A stretch of 64,000 nt of DNA, from assembly GCF_032917945.1 (NCBI RefSeq), contig NZ_CP136624.1, forward strand, positions 4,340,001 to 4,404,000, in the 5' to 3' direction. The DNA comes from Bradyrhizobium sp. sBnM-33 (GTDB taxonomy: Bacteria; Pseudomonadota; Alphaproteobacteria; Rhizobiales; Xanthobacteraceae). The position numbers were made by a program, and so were the translations under genes. Within the stretch, counting starts at the first letter, position 1. Each line of letters starts with the position of its first letter. The notes beneath the pieces are model-generated. The model made no database searches. It saw nothing but the letters and a program-made list of their open reading frames with translations, and had not been told where the DNA came from. Below are positions 1-7,931 of this stretch, one piece after another.

Positions 1-821
1 TGCCAGCCCTCGCCGGTCGCCGTGGCAAAGCCGTCCATCAGCCAGAGCGTGGCGGTGCGGTAGCCGCCGTCCTGCATGAAGGCGAGCCATTCCGCATTGG
101 TCACGAGGTTGCGGGCCAGCCCGACCGGGCCGACCAGGGCGCGGTGCGCGGGCTTTTCATTGTCGAAATGGAAGCTGTCGTCGGCGTGGCCTACGGTGTG
201 GATGCCCTCGTTGAGGGTGGTCCACTCCTCTGCCGAACGGTGCGACGCCGGAAAGCGCCAGGACGGATCGTAGGCCGGCGGGATCGGGTTCTGGGCAAAG
301 GCGTGCAGGATGTCGGTCAGCATCAATTCCTGATGCTGCTGCTCGTGGTTGAGGCCGACCTCGACCAGCGGGAGCAGTTTTGTGAGACGCGCTTCGCCGG
401 CGGTCTGGAAGAACTTGACTACGGCGGCATCGACATGCCGTCGATAGGCGGTGACTTCGTCCGCGCTCGGGCGGGTCAGATGGCCGCGCTGGTGACGGGC
501 GTGCCGCGGTCCGGCGCTGACATAATAGGAATTGAACAGAAAGGCATAATCAGGGTGGAAGGGCTGATAGCCCTCGCAGTGCTCACCGAGCAGGAATTGC
601 TCGAAGAACCAGGTGGTATGGGCGCGGTGCCATTTGGCCGGGCTCGCGTCCGGCATCGACTGGATGAGCTGGTCCTCGGGGCTCAACGGAGCGGCCCGGC
701 GCTCGGTCTCGCCGCGGACGGCCAGATAGGCCTCCACCAAATTCTGGGCGAGGGTGCCGGAATCCGAGAAAAGTGACGGGGCAGGGGTGGCGAACGCGGC
801 GGCGGATACTGGTTTCGTCAC
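1..821 (-). CDS. egtB: Ergothioneine biosynthesis protein EgtB (partial, runs off the left edge)
   Basis: EgtB is the non-haem iron sulfoxide synthase that joins hercynine to a thiol donor in ergothioneine synthesis. The visible 273 codons cover the N-terminal DinB-like iron-binding domain and the beginning of the formylglycine-generating-enzyme/lectin-like domain. Seen motifs are KWHRAHTTWFFE near residue 62 and NHEQQHQELMLTD near residue 158, which together supply the three-histidine iron site typical of the family, then NEKPAHR near residue 222. The likely start is GTG at 821, preceded by a GGAG box about 7 bases upstream. EgtB proteins are usually 410-430 residues, so roughly a third is missing beyond the edge. 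Family assignment is firm; partner genes such as egtD cannot be seen. Confidence 0.87.
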   Translation of the reverse strand, partial: MTKPVSAAAFATPAPSLFSDSGTLAQNLVEAYLAVRGETERRAAPLSPEDQLIQSMPDASPAKWHRAHTTWFFEQFLLGEHCEGYQPFHPDYAFLFNSYYVSAGPRHARHQRGHLTRPSADEVTAYRRHVDAAVVKFFQTAGEARLTKLLPLVEVGLNHEQQHQELMLTDILHAFAQNPIPPAYDPSWRFPASHRSAEEWTTLNEGIHTVGHADDSFHFDNEKPAHRALVGPVGLARNLVTNAEWLAFMQDGGYRTATLWLMDGFATATGEGW

Positions 822-1126
822 TGGTGTCTCCGGTCGAGGGAGAGAGAACGTTAGGCTGGCAAACTGGTTCCCGACGGGCGGTCCGTCCTAGATAGGGGTT
901 CCGGTGCGGGAAAAAAGCCTGCCCCGCTATGATATTGATGCCGTCAGACTATGAGCGGCGGTCGCCCAAGGGTGCCGCGAGCCGGCCCCGCGCATGCCAG
1001 CTCCTCGCCATTTTGCTTTGGATGCACAACGGTTTGGGCTACATATATCGCAAGTATCCGGGTTACATGGACGAGCCGGCCCGTTATGCGACGCCGCAGG
1101 GGGCTGAGCCCCAAAAGGAAGCAAAT
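822..1126. other. Intergenic region between egtB and grxD
   Basis: This 305-base divergent intergenic region must hold promoters for both flanking genes. An open frame runs through it in phase with grxD from 929, but its translation does not look like a protein family. BolA genes often sit beside monothiol glutaredoxin genes; none is present here. I see no strong hairpin or repeat. Confidence 0.5.
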
Positions 1127-1465
1127 ATGAGCATCGAACAATTCATCGACAACGAAGTGAAGTCGAACGACGTCGTGCTGTTCATGAAGGGCACGCCGCA
1201 GTTTCCGCAGTGCGGTTTCTCGGGACAGGTGGTCCAGATCCTCGATCACATCGGCGTCGGCTACAAGGGGCTGAACGTCCTGGAATCCGCCGAGCTTCGC
1301 AACGGCATCAAGGAATATTCGAACTGGCCGACCATCCCGCAGCTCTACGTCAAGGGCGAATTCGTCGGCGGCTGCGACATCATCCGCGAGATGTTCCAGG
1401 CCGGTGAATTGCAGCAGCTCTTCGCCGAGAAGGGCGTCACCGTCAACGCGGCGGCTTCCGCCTGA
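1127..1465 (+). CDS. grxD: Monothiol glutaredoxin, Grx4 family
   Basis: A 112-residue cytoplasmic glutaredoxin of the CGFS class, which binds a shared [2Fe-2S] cluster with glutathione and works in Fe-S cluster delivery and iron sensing rather than general disulfide reduction. The active-site CGFS motif follows FPQ near residue 27, the cis-proline loop is WPTIPQLY near residue 66, and the glutathione-binding GGCDI element is near residue 82. The ATG at 1127 is chosen because an AAGGAA box lies just upstream and it gives the usual family length; an in-frame extension upstream has no homology. The downstream macrodomain gene begins at or overlaps its stop, suggesting co-transcription. Confidence 0.95.
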   Translation: MSIEQFIDNEVKSNDVVLFMKGTPQFPQCGFSGQVVQILDHIGVGYKGLNVLESAELRNGIKEYSNWPTIPQLYVKGEFVGGCDIIREMFQAGELQQLFAEKGVTVNAAASA

Positions 1466-2016
1466 GCGGCATCGCGCGCCAGGTCGGCCAGGCGCGGCTG
1501 GAAGTCATTGTCGCCGACATTACGACACTGCGCGTTGACGCCATCGTCAACGCCGCGAACTCGTCGTTGCTCGGCGGGGGCGGCGTTGATGGCGCGATCC
1601 ATCGGGCGGCCGGACCTGAACTGCTTGCCGAGTGCCGTATGCTGAATGGCTGCGCGACCGGCGACGCCAAGATCACCCGAGGATACCGGTTGCCGGCCAG
1701 CCATGTGATCCACGCCGTCGGGCCGGTTTGGCACGGCGGCAATGATGGGGAGGACGGGCTGCTCGCTTCCTGCTATCGGCGCTCCCTCGAACTCTGTCAG
1801 GCCAACGCGCTCTCATCTCTGGCCTTTCCCGCGATCTCTACGGGCGTCTATCGCTTCCCTGCCGACCGTGCGGCGGGCATCGCAGTCGCAACGGTCGTCG
1901 ATGGGCTGGCCGCGGCGCCTGCCGTGAAAAGGGTTATCTTCTGCTGCTTCTCCCGCGACAGCGCTCGGTTGCATGAAGAGGCGCTGGCAGCCTTTGGCAG
2001 CCCTTGCGCCGACTGA
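1462..2016 (+). CDS. Macrodomain protein (O-acetyl-ADP-ribose deacetylase type), non-canonical start
   Basis: A stand-alone macrodomain of the YmdB/O-acetyl-ADP-ribose deacetylase type, predicted to hydrolyse ADP-ribose esters or ADP-ribosylated proteins in the cytoplasm. The ligand-binding signature [18 protein letters not shown] and the later [12 protein letters not shown] loop are intact, and the end of the protein is normal. The unusual point is the start. The domain clearly begins near 1498-1510 (LEVIVADIT), yet no ATG or GTG occurs in frame between the upstream stop at 1405 and that point, and the first TTG (1567) would delete the first strand and half the signature. A CTG at 1462 overlaps the grxD stop as CTGA and is used here as a provisional, translationally coupled start. 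Function is confident; the start is not. Confidence 0.8.
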   Translation: MSGIARQVGQARLEVIVADITTLRVDAIVNAANSSLLGGGGVDGAIHRAAGPELLAECRMLNGCATGDAKITRGYRLPASHVIHAVGPVWHGGNDGEDGLLASCYRRSLELCQANALSSLAFPAISTGVYRFPADRAAGIAVATVVDGLAAAPAVKRVIFCCFSRDSARLHEEALAAFGSPCAD

Positions 2017-2059
2017 CGCCGCAGCTACACTCCTCTCCGAATTCCGGAGGGGGGTTCCC

Positions 2060-3343
2060 ATGAACTTACGTCAAATGCTGCGCGCGCTTGCCTGCGGCGC
2101 GCTGATGCTAGCGGTTGCGCCGCAAGTCCGCGCCGAAGGCACATTCGATATTCCCGCTGGCGCGCGTTTCAACAAGGACAAGCTTGCGAAGATCACCGAA
2201 TTCTTCAAAAACGAGGTGGCGACCGGCAAGATCGCCGGTGCGAACGTCCTGATCCAGCAGCACGGTAAGCCGGTCTATCACGAAACCTTCGGCGTTCAGG
2301 ACGTGGAGTCCAAGAAGCCAATCACCGACAAGACCATCTTCCGCCTGTTCTCGATGACGAAAGCGATCACGTCGGTCGTGGCCATGCAATTGGTCGAGGA
2401 CGGCACGATCAAGCTCGACGATCCCGTCTCAAAGTACATTCCGTCCTTCGCGAATGTGAAGGTCGGTGTCGAGAAGAAGGCCGAGGATGGCACCAAGACG
2501 CTCGAGCTGGTGCCACTGAGCCGGCCGATGACCGTCCGCGACCTGATGCTGCATACGTCGGGGATCACCTATGGCTTCTACGGCGACACCCTGGTCCGCA
2601 AGGCCTATGCGGCCGCCAATATCTATGACGGAGACTTCGATCTGGCCGGATTCGCCGAGCGGATCGCCAAACTGCCGCTACACAATCAGCCGGGCGCGCT
2701 CTGGCAATACGGCCATTCCACCGACGTGCTGGCGCGGGTGATGGAAGTCGCGTCCGGAAAATCCCTGTTCACGATCATGCGCGAAAGGCTGCTCGACCCG
2801 CTTGGCATGGTCGACACCGGCTTCTACATCACCGATCCGGAGAAGCAGAAGCGGATCGCGCTGCCGGTGCCGAACGACAGCAATTTCCGTGTCGGCCGCG
2901 ACACCAATCCGACCAACGTCAAGAAAATGGAGTTTGCCAGCGGCGGCATGTACTCGACCATGGCGGACTACCGGCGCTTTACGCAGATGCTGCTCAACGG
3001 CGGCACGTTCGAGGGCAAGACCTATCTGAAGCCGGAGACGTTCAAGCTGATGACGACGGACCATATCGGTCCCGGGTCGGGGGTCGATCGGGATTATTTC
3101 TACTTCCCCGGGGACGGCTTCGGCTTTGGGCTCGGACTTGCCGTGCGCACCGATCCCGGTAAAGCCAAGCCGCCGCCGCCGGGCTCCCTGGGCGAATTGA
3201 AATGGGATGGCGCCAGCGGCTGCTATTTCGTGGTCGACCGCAAGCAGGACATGTTCTTCGTGCTGCTCGAGCAGACGCCGACGGAACGCCAGCGCATCCA
3301 GCGGACGCTGAAGCAGTTGGTCTATGAAGCGCTGGAGAACTGA
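2060..3343 (+). CDS. Exported serine hydrolase, class C beta-lactamase/esterase family VIII-like (copy 1)
   Basis: A 427-residue protein with an N-terminal signal peptide ending near VRAEG (residue 27), so probably periplasmic. It has the beta-lactamase-fold SxxK nucleophile motif as SMTK (Ser98, Lys101). The second motif reads YGH at Tyr217 rather than the YxN of true AmpC enzymes, and a WDGASG segment near residue 393 replaces KTG. This pattern is typical of family VIII esterases and D-aminopeptidase-like proteins rather than antibiotic-inactivating enzymes. The ATG at 2060 follows a strong GGAGGGGGG box. The next gene is a close paralogue starting inside its 3' end, so the two are probably one transcript. 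The substrate cannot be told from sequence. Confidence 0.88.
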   Translation: MNLRQMLRALACGALMLAVAPQVRAEGTFDIPAGARFNKDKLAKITEFFKNEVATGKIAGANVLIQQHGKPVYHETFGVQDVESKKPITDKTIFRLFSMTKAITSVVAMQLVEDGTIKLDDPVSKYIPSFANVKVGVEKKAEDGTKTLELVPLSRPMTVRDLMLHTSGITYGFYGDTLVRKAYAAANIYDGDFDLAGFAERIAKLPLHNQPGALWQYGHSTDVLARVMEVASGKSLFTIMRERLLDPLGMVDTGFYITDPEKQKRIALPVPNDSNFRVGRDTNPTNVKKMEFASGGMYSTMADYRRFTQMLLNGGTFEGKTYLKPETFKLMTTDHIGPGSGVDRDYFYFPGDGFGFGLGLAVRTDPGKAKPPPPGSLGELKWDGASGCYFVVDRKQDMFFVLLEQTPTERQRIQRTLKQLVYEALEN

Positions 3344-4628
3344 CGGCGCTATCGGGCGTTGCCTTGCTGTGGCGGCGCTTGTGGTTTCCCTGGTCGGCGG
3401 CCAACCGCAGGAGGCGCGGGCTGAGCCGAAAGCGCCGGCCGCGCCAACTTTTTCGCGCGCGGCCCTTGACCGGATTGGAGACCACGTTCGCAACGAGGTC
3501 ACGACCGGCAAGATTCCCGGCGCGGTGCTTCTGATCCAGCAGCACGGCAAGCCGGTCTATTTCGAATGTTTTGGCGTGCGGGACCCGGCGTCTAGCCAGC
3601 CGATGAGACGGGATACGATTTTCCAGATCTATTCGATGTCAAAGGCCGTCACCTCGGTTGCCGCGATGATGCTGGTCGACGATGGCAAGCTGGCCCTCGA
3701 TGATCCCGTGTCGAAATACATTCGCTCCTTTGCGGATGCGAAAGTCGGTGTCGATCTTTCCGATGAAGCCGGAAAGTATCCGCTCAAGCTCGAGCCGCTG
3801 AAGCGCCCGATCACGATCAAGGATCTGCTCCGGCACACGTCGGGTATCACCTACGGTTTCTTCGGCGAAACCGCCGTGCAGAAACTCTATGCCAATCCGC
3901 AATTGTACGCCGGCGACTTCGACAACGCCGAATTCGCTGACCGCATTGCGACACTGCCGCTCGCCGATCAGCCGGCAACGCGTTGGAACTACAGCCACTC
4001 GACCGACGTGCTCGGCCGCGTCGTCGAGGTGGTCTCGGGGCAGACGCTATTTCAATTCGAGAAGCAGAGACTGTTCAATCCGCTCGGCATGTCCGAGACC
4101 GCATACTATGTCGCAGATGAAGCGAAATGGCCGCGCATCGCCCAGCCATTTCCCGTTGATCGTTTTCGAGTGGCCGGAATCGGAGACCCGACAGTGCCGC
4201 GGCGGTGGGAATCCGGTGGCGCGGGTCTGGTCTCGACGGCCGCCGACTATGCCCGATTCCTGCAAATGCTGCTGAACGGCGGCGAACTGGACGGCAGGCG
4301 ATACCTGAAGCCCGAAACAGTCGCGCTAATGACGTCGGATCAGATCGGTCCGGAAACCAAGATTATTCACGATCCCTTTTATTTTCCGGGACCGTCCAGC
4401 GGCTTCGGTCTTGGCTTTGCCGTGCGTACCTCACCGCCGCCAAACACGACATGGCCGCTCGGCGAATACCGGTGGGATGGCGCAGGCGGAAGTTTCTATT
4501 TTGTCGATCCGCAGGACGACTTGCTCGTTGTCTTCATGGTGCAGGCTCCGACGCAAGGCGGGCGAATTCAACTGGCGCTGAAGACGATCATGTATGAGGC
4601 GCTCGGCAAGGGTCTGCGCAAGGATTGA
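3324..4628 (+). CDS. Exported serine hydrolase, class C beta-lactamase/esterase family VIII-like (copy 2)
   Basis: A 434-residue paralogue of the preceding gene, with the same order of motifs: a signal peptide (hydrophobic core about residues 11-25, cleavage near ARAEP), SMSK (Ser104, Lys107), YSH at the second motif position and WDGAGG near the C-terminus. Shared stretches such as LIQQHGKPVY and RHTSGITYGFFG show recent tandem duplication with divergence. Its ATG lies 20 bases inside the upstream gene, so expression probably depends on translational coupling; I see no clear ribosome-binding site of its own. As for copy 1, an esterase or peptidase role is more likely than beta-lactamase activity. 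Confidence 0.87.
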   Translation: MKRWRTDGAIGRCLAVAALVVSLVGGQPQEARAEPKAPAAPTFSRAALDRIGDHVRNEVTTGKIPGAVLLIQQHGKPVYFECFGVRDPASSQPMRRDTIFQIYSMSKAVTSVAAMMLVDDGKLALDDPVSKYIRSFADAKVGVDLSDEAGKYPLKLEPLKRPITIKDLLRHTSGITYGFFGETAVQKLYANPQLYAGDFDNAEFADRIATLPLADQPATRWNYSHSTDVLGRVVEVVSGQTLFQFEKQRLFNPLGMSETAYYVADEAKWPRIAQPFPVDRFRVAGIGDPTVPRRWESGGAGLVSTAADYARFLQMLLNGGELDGRRYLKPETVALMTSDQIGPETKIIHDPFYFPGPSSGFGLGFAVRTSPPPNTTWPLGEYRWDGAGGSFYFVDPQDDLLVVFMVQAPTQGGRIQLALKTIMYEALGKGLRKD

Positions 4629-4639
4629 CAATCGGCTGA

Positions 4640-6118
4640 CTACGCAACCGCGTTTTTGGCGATCGTCTCGCGATAGAACGACGCGCTCAGCTTGGGCGTA
4701 CGACGCTTGGAATCGAAGTCGACGTGGTAGATACCGAAGCGCTGCTCATAGCCATCAGACCATTCGAAATTATCCATCAGGCTCCATAGGAAGTATCCGA
4801 GCACGGGCACGCCCTCGGATGTCGCGCGCTGCAATTGCGTGAGATAATTGCGCAGATACATGATGCGATCGACGTCGTAGATGGTGCCGTCCGGCGCCGG
4901 CTGGTCGCTTCCTGACGTTCCGTTCTCGGTGATATAGATCGACTTCACGTTCCACAGTTTTGCGACATGACGCGGAACCCAGTAGATGGCCTCGGGGCCG
5001 GGCCTGAGCCAGCTCGCTTTCATGTGCGGAAACGAGGTGGGAAACGGCGCCAGCGTGAAGCCGCGCTCGTTGTCGGCGGCAACGACATAATGGTCGGGTG
5101 TATAGACATTCAGCCCAACGAAATCGATCGGGGATGAAATGACGCGCAGATCATCGGCGGTGAATTTCGGTGCGTCTTGGCCGGACCTCGCCAGATACGC
5201 CTCGGTATATTTTCCTTCGAGCATCACGGTCAGATAGCCGGCGTTGAGTTCGCGCGTCGCGGTCTCGGCGGCGCGGATGTTGGCTGATGTTTCGATGGCA
5301 GGGATGCAGCTCACGGCATTTTCCGCCGGACCGACCTTCGTTCCGGCACGCCCATGGGCGCGGATGGCCTGAACCGCGAGACCATGTCCCAGCGCAACGT
5401 GGTGACGGACCTGGTTCAATCCTGACTGAGGCAGTTTGAGGCCTGGCGCGTCGGCACCGAGGCCGTGGCCGAGATGAACGAGCCTGGAGCATTCGTTGAT
5501 TGTGAAGAAATGCTTCACGCGATCACTCAAGCGGGCAGTGACATGGGCGGCGTAGTCCGCGAAAGCCTTTGAGGTATCGCGCGAAGTCCAGCCGCCGAAG
5601 CGATCCTGCAGCGCTTGCGGCAGGTCCCAATGATACAGCGTCGCAAACGGTTCGATGCCATTCGCCAACAACTCGTCGATAAGGCGGTGATAGAAATCGA
5701 GGCCCTGTGGATTTGCCGACCCTATCCCATTCGGGAAGGCGCGCGGCCATGCGATCGAGAATCGATAGGCTTTTGTGCCCAGCGACTTCATGAGTTGGAC
5801 GTCTTGCTTGTAGAGACGATAATGGTCGGTCGCGGTGTCGCCATTGCTGCGATCGGAGATGGTGCCGGGCGTGTGGGCAAAGCGGTCCCAGATCGACGGC
5901 CCGCGGCCGTCTTCGTTGACAGCGCCCTCGACCTGATAGGCCGAGGTGGCAGTGCCCCACAGAAAACCGTTCGGAAAGCTCAAGGCCTTTTGATGTATTC
6001 CGGTCGCGTGATTCGATTGCGCCGTGCTGGACTTGGCTGACAGCATCGACATGCCAAACGCCGACCAGCCTGCAAGTCTGCCAAATTGTCGCCGGGAAAA
6101 TCTCTTGAATGCCATCAT
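4640..6118 (-). CDS. Tat-exported family GH1 beta-glucosidase-like protein
   Basis: A 492-residue glycoside hydrolase family 1 protein. It begins with a twin-arginine signal (FSRRQFGRLAGW followed by a hydrophobic stretch), unusual for GH1 enzymes, which are mostly cytoplasmic. The barrel start FLWGTATSAYQVEG and the nucleophile motif YITENG are normal. The acid/base motif, normally NEP, reads TINEC near residue 209, keeping the catalytic glutamate but replacing the nearly invariant proline with cysteine. The start at 6118 (the first of two adjacent ATG codons) puts the Tat motif near the N-terminus; longer starts add residues upstream. It is divergent from a GH17 membrane enzyme, so both may act on beta-glucans in the envelope or periplasm. 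Confidence 0.9.
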   Translation of the reverse strand: MMAFKRFSRRQFGRLAGWSAFGMSMLSAKSSTAQSNHATGIHQKALSFPNGFLWGTATSAYQVEGAVNEDGRGPSIWDRFAHTPGTISDRSNGDTATDHYRLYKQDVQLMKSLGTKAYRFSIAWPRAFPNGIGSANPQGLDFYHRLIDELLANGIEPFATLYHWDLPQALQDRFGGWTSRDTSKAFADYAAHVTARLSDRVKHFFTINECSRLVHLGHGLGADAPGLKLPQSGLNQVRHHVALGHGLAVQAIRAHGRAGTKVGPAENAVSCIPAIETSANIRAAETATRELNAGYLTVMLEGKYTEAYLARSGQDAPKFTADDLRVISSPIDFVGLNVYTPDHYVVAADNERGFTLAPFPTSFPHMKASWLRPGPEAIYWVPRHVAKLWNVKSIYITENGTSGSDQPAPDGTIYDVDRIMYLRNYLTQLQRATSEGVPVLGYFLWSLMDNFEWSDGYEQRFGIYHVDFDSKRRTPKLSASFYRETIAKNAVA

Positions 6119-6350
6119 TTCACTCGTCAGGCGCGATAATTTTGCGCAAACAAAGCTCACTTTTGAAGGAGCTTAATATCACGGCTTCCGTGCTCTCGCG
6201 CAATTGTACACATGGCGGGACCAGCGGGTCGACATGCCTGTCGCGCACGGCTAAACAGGCTCGTCTATTCGTCCTATTAGGGGAGCAGGACCAATCGGCT
6301 TTCGCACGCCGCTGGCGCTTTTATTTCTATCGCTGGGCATCGTTGTCGCA
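6119..6350. promoter_or_regulatory. Divergent promoter region of the GH1 and GH17 genes, with an orphaned ribosome-binding site
   Basis: The region between the two divergent glycosidase genes. A GGGGAGCAGGA box at about 6280-6290 resembles a strong ribosome-binding site for the GH17 gene, and the open frame continues upstream of the GTG at 6351 to a stop at 6252. That stretch encodes a hydrophobic segment (PLALLFLSLGIVVAV) expected to be the enzyme's first membrane helix. No ATG, GTG or TTG follows the box in frame, so the native start seems to be lost or to use a rare codon such as ATC at 6294. Confidence 0.45.
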
Positions 6351-7907
6351 GTGTGGTGGTGGCTGGCCACGCCGGTAGCGCTGACGCGCGCGCCGATTGA
6401 TGATGCATCGAAGCTGGAGTGCGTTTCCTACGCGCCGTTCCGCAACGATCAGACGCCGCATGACCCGACGCTTATCGTCAAGCCGGAGCAGATCGCGGAG
6501 GATCTGAAGGAGCTTGCCAAGGTCTCCCAATGCATCCGCACTTATTCCATCGATAACGGGCTGGACAAGGTGCCCGAGCTTGCATCCAGGGTCGGATTGA
6601 AGGTTCTGCTCGGCGTTTGGATCGGGCGTGATCGCGCGAAGAACGCGCAACTCGCCGACATTGCGGTCTCGCTGGTGAAGGATCATCCCGGCACGGTCGC
6701 AGCGCTCATCGTTGGCAGCGAAGTGCTGCTGCGCGGCGACATGACCGTCGGCGACCTTCGCCAAACGATCCAGTCGGTCAAGCCGCGCGTGGACATTCCG
6801 GTGACCTATGCCGATGTCTGGGAATTCTGGCTGCGTTACCGTGAAGTTGGCGCCGATGTCGATTTCGTCACCGCTCATTTCCTGCCCTATTGGGAAGACG
6901 TTCCTCCGCGCGCCGAGGATGCGGCCGCGCATGTCGATGATGTCCGCAAGCAGGTCGTCGCGGCCTTTCCGGGCAAAGAGATTTTGATCGGTGAGACCGG
7001 TTGGCCAAGCCACGGGCGGATGCGCGACGGCGCGCTGGCTTCCCGCGTCAACCAGGCACGTTTCATTTCCGAGATTCTCGAACGGGCAAGGCGCGACAAT
7101 TTTCGCGTCAATCTGTTCGAGGCCTATGACGAGCCGTGGAAGCGCCGCTGGGAAGGAACGGTAGGTGGCTATTGGGGACTGTTCGACGGGGCCGAACGCA
7201 AGCTGAAATATCCGGCCGGCGTCGCCATCAGCAACTACCCGTTCTGGAAGCTGCAGATGGCAGGCGGGCTGCTTCTTTGCCTCTGTGTGTTCGCCGTTGC
7301 CTGGTTCACGCGGAAGCGCCAGCCGGCGTTGCCGCCGTTGGCATCGTGGGCCGCGGTCGCCGCATCCGCGACCGCTGGCGGGATGTTGCTGGGCATCAGC
7401 ATCGACAAGATGCTCCAGGAAAGCTACGGGCTCGGCGGTTGGCTAGTTCAGGGTTTTCTGCTGACGGCTGCAGTGACAGCGCCGCTGCTGGCCACCTACG
7501 CGCTGATGTCGGGGCGGGGGCTTCCGGCGTTTCTTGAAGTGTTGGGGCCGCGCAAGGGCCTGACCCCATTGTTCATGAGCAACATACTGGGCGTGACGCT
7601 GATCGTGACGACGCTCATTGCCGCGCAGACCGCGCTCAGTCTGGTATTCGACGCGCGCTGGCGCGATTTCCCGTTCGCCGCCCTGACCATGGCCGTGGTG
7701 CCGTTCTGGACATTGGCGTTTCTCAAGGGTTCGAAATCCGGCGAGCGGCCGCTTGCCGAAGCCGTGTTTGCCGGGCTGTTCGCGCTGGCTGCGATCTATA
7801 TCGTCTTTAACGAAGGCTTCCAGAACTGGCAGGCGATGTGGACCGGCGCAGTGTATCTGCTGCTCGGCAGCGCGCTGTGGCGGGCGCGCACGCCTGCCGT
7901 GGCCTGA
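6351..7907 (+). CDS. Membrane-bound family GH17 beta-glucan synthase/transglycosylase-like protein
   Basis: A GH17-type (beta-1,3-glucanase fold) domain of about 290 residues fused to about six C-terminal membrane helices, the architecture annotated as beta-(1-6) glucan synthase in Bradyrhizobium and related to NdvC-type cyclic glucan enzymes. The catalytic acid/base lies in VGSEVLLRG near residue 122 and the nucleophile in LIGETGWPS near residue 213. Helices begin at FWKLQMAGG near residue 297. The GTG at 6351 is the first standard start, but the upstream in-frame sequence clearly encodes the rest of an N-terminal membrane anchor, so the real protein is probably about 20 residues longer. It probably makes or remodels periplasmic beta-glucans. 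Confidence 0.85.
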   Translation: MWWWLATPVALTRAPIDDASKLECVSYAPFRNDQTPHDPTLIVKPEQIAEDLKELAKVSQCIRTYSIDNGLDKVPELASRVGLKVLLGVWIGRDRAKNAQLADIAVSLVKDHPGTVAALIVGSEVLLRGDMTVGDLRQTIQSVKPRVDIPVTYADVWEFWLRYREVGADVDFVTAHFLPYWEDVPPRAEDAAAHVDDVRKQVVAAFPGKEILIGETGWPSHGRMRDGALASRVNQARFISEILERARRDNFRVNLFEAYDEPWKRRWEGTVGGYWGLFDGAERKLKYPAGVAISNYPFWKLQMAGGLLLCLCVFAVAWFTRKRQPALPPLASWAAVAASATAGGMLLGISIDKMLQESYGLGGWLVQGFLLTAAVTAPLLATYALMSGRGLPAFLEVLGPRKGLTPLFMSNILGVTLIVTTLIAAQTALSLVFDARWRDFPFAALTMAVVPFWTLAFLKGSKSGERPLAEAVFAGLFALAAIYIVFNEGFQNWQAMWTGAVYLLLGSALWRARTPAVA

Positions 7908-7931
7908 GTTCACGGCTCGGGCTGACGCCTC

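Noticed and set aside
2060..4628. Beta-lactamase resistance genes
   Set aside because: Second and third active-site motifs differ from AmpC (YGH/YSH, WDG) and there is no ampR; esterase family VIII fits better.
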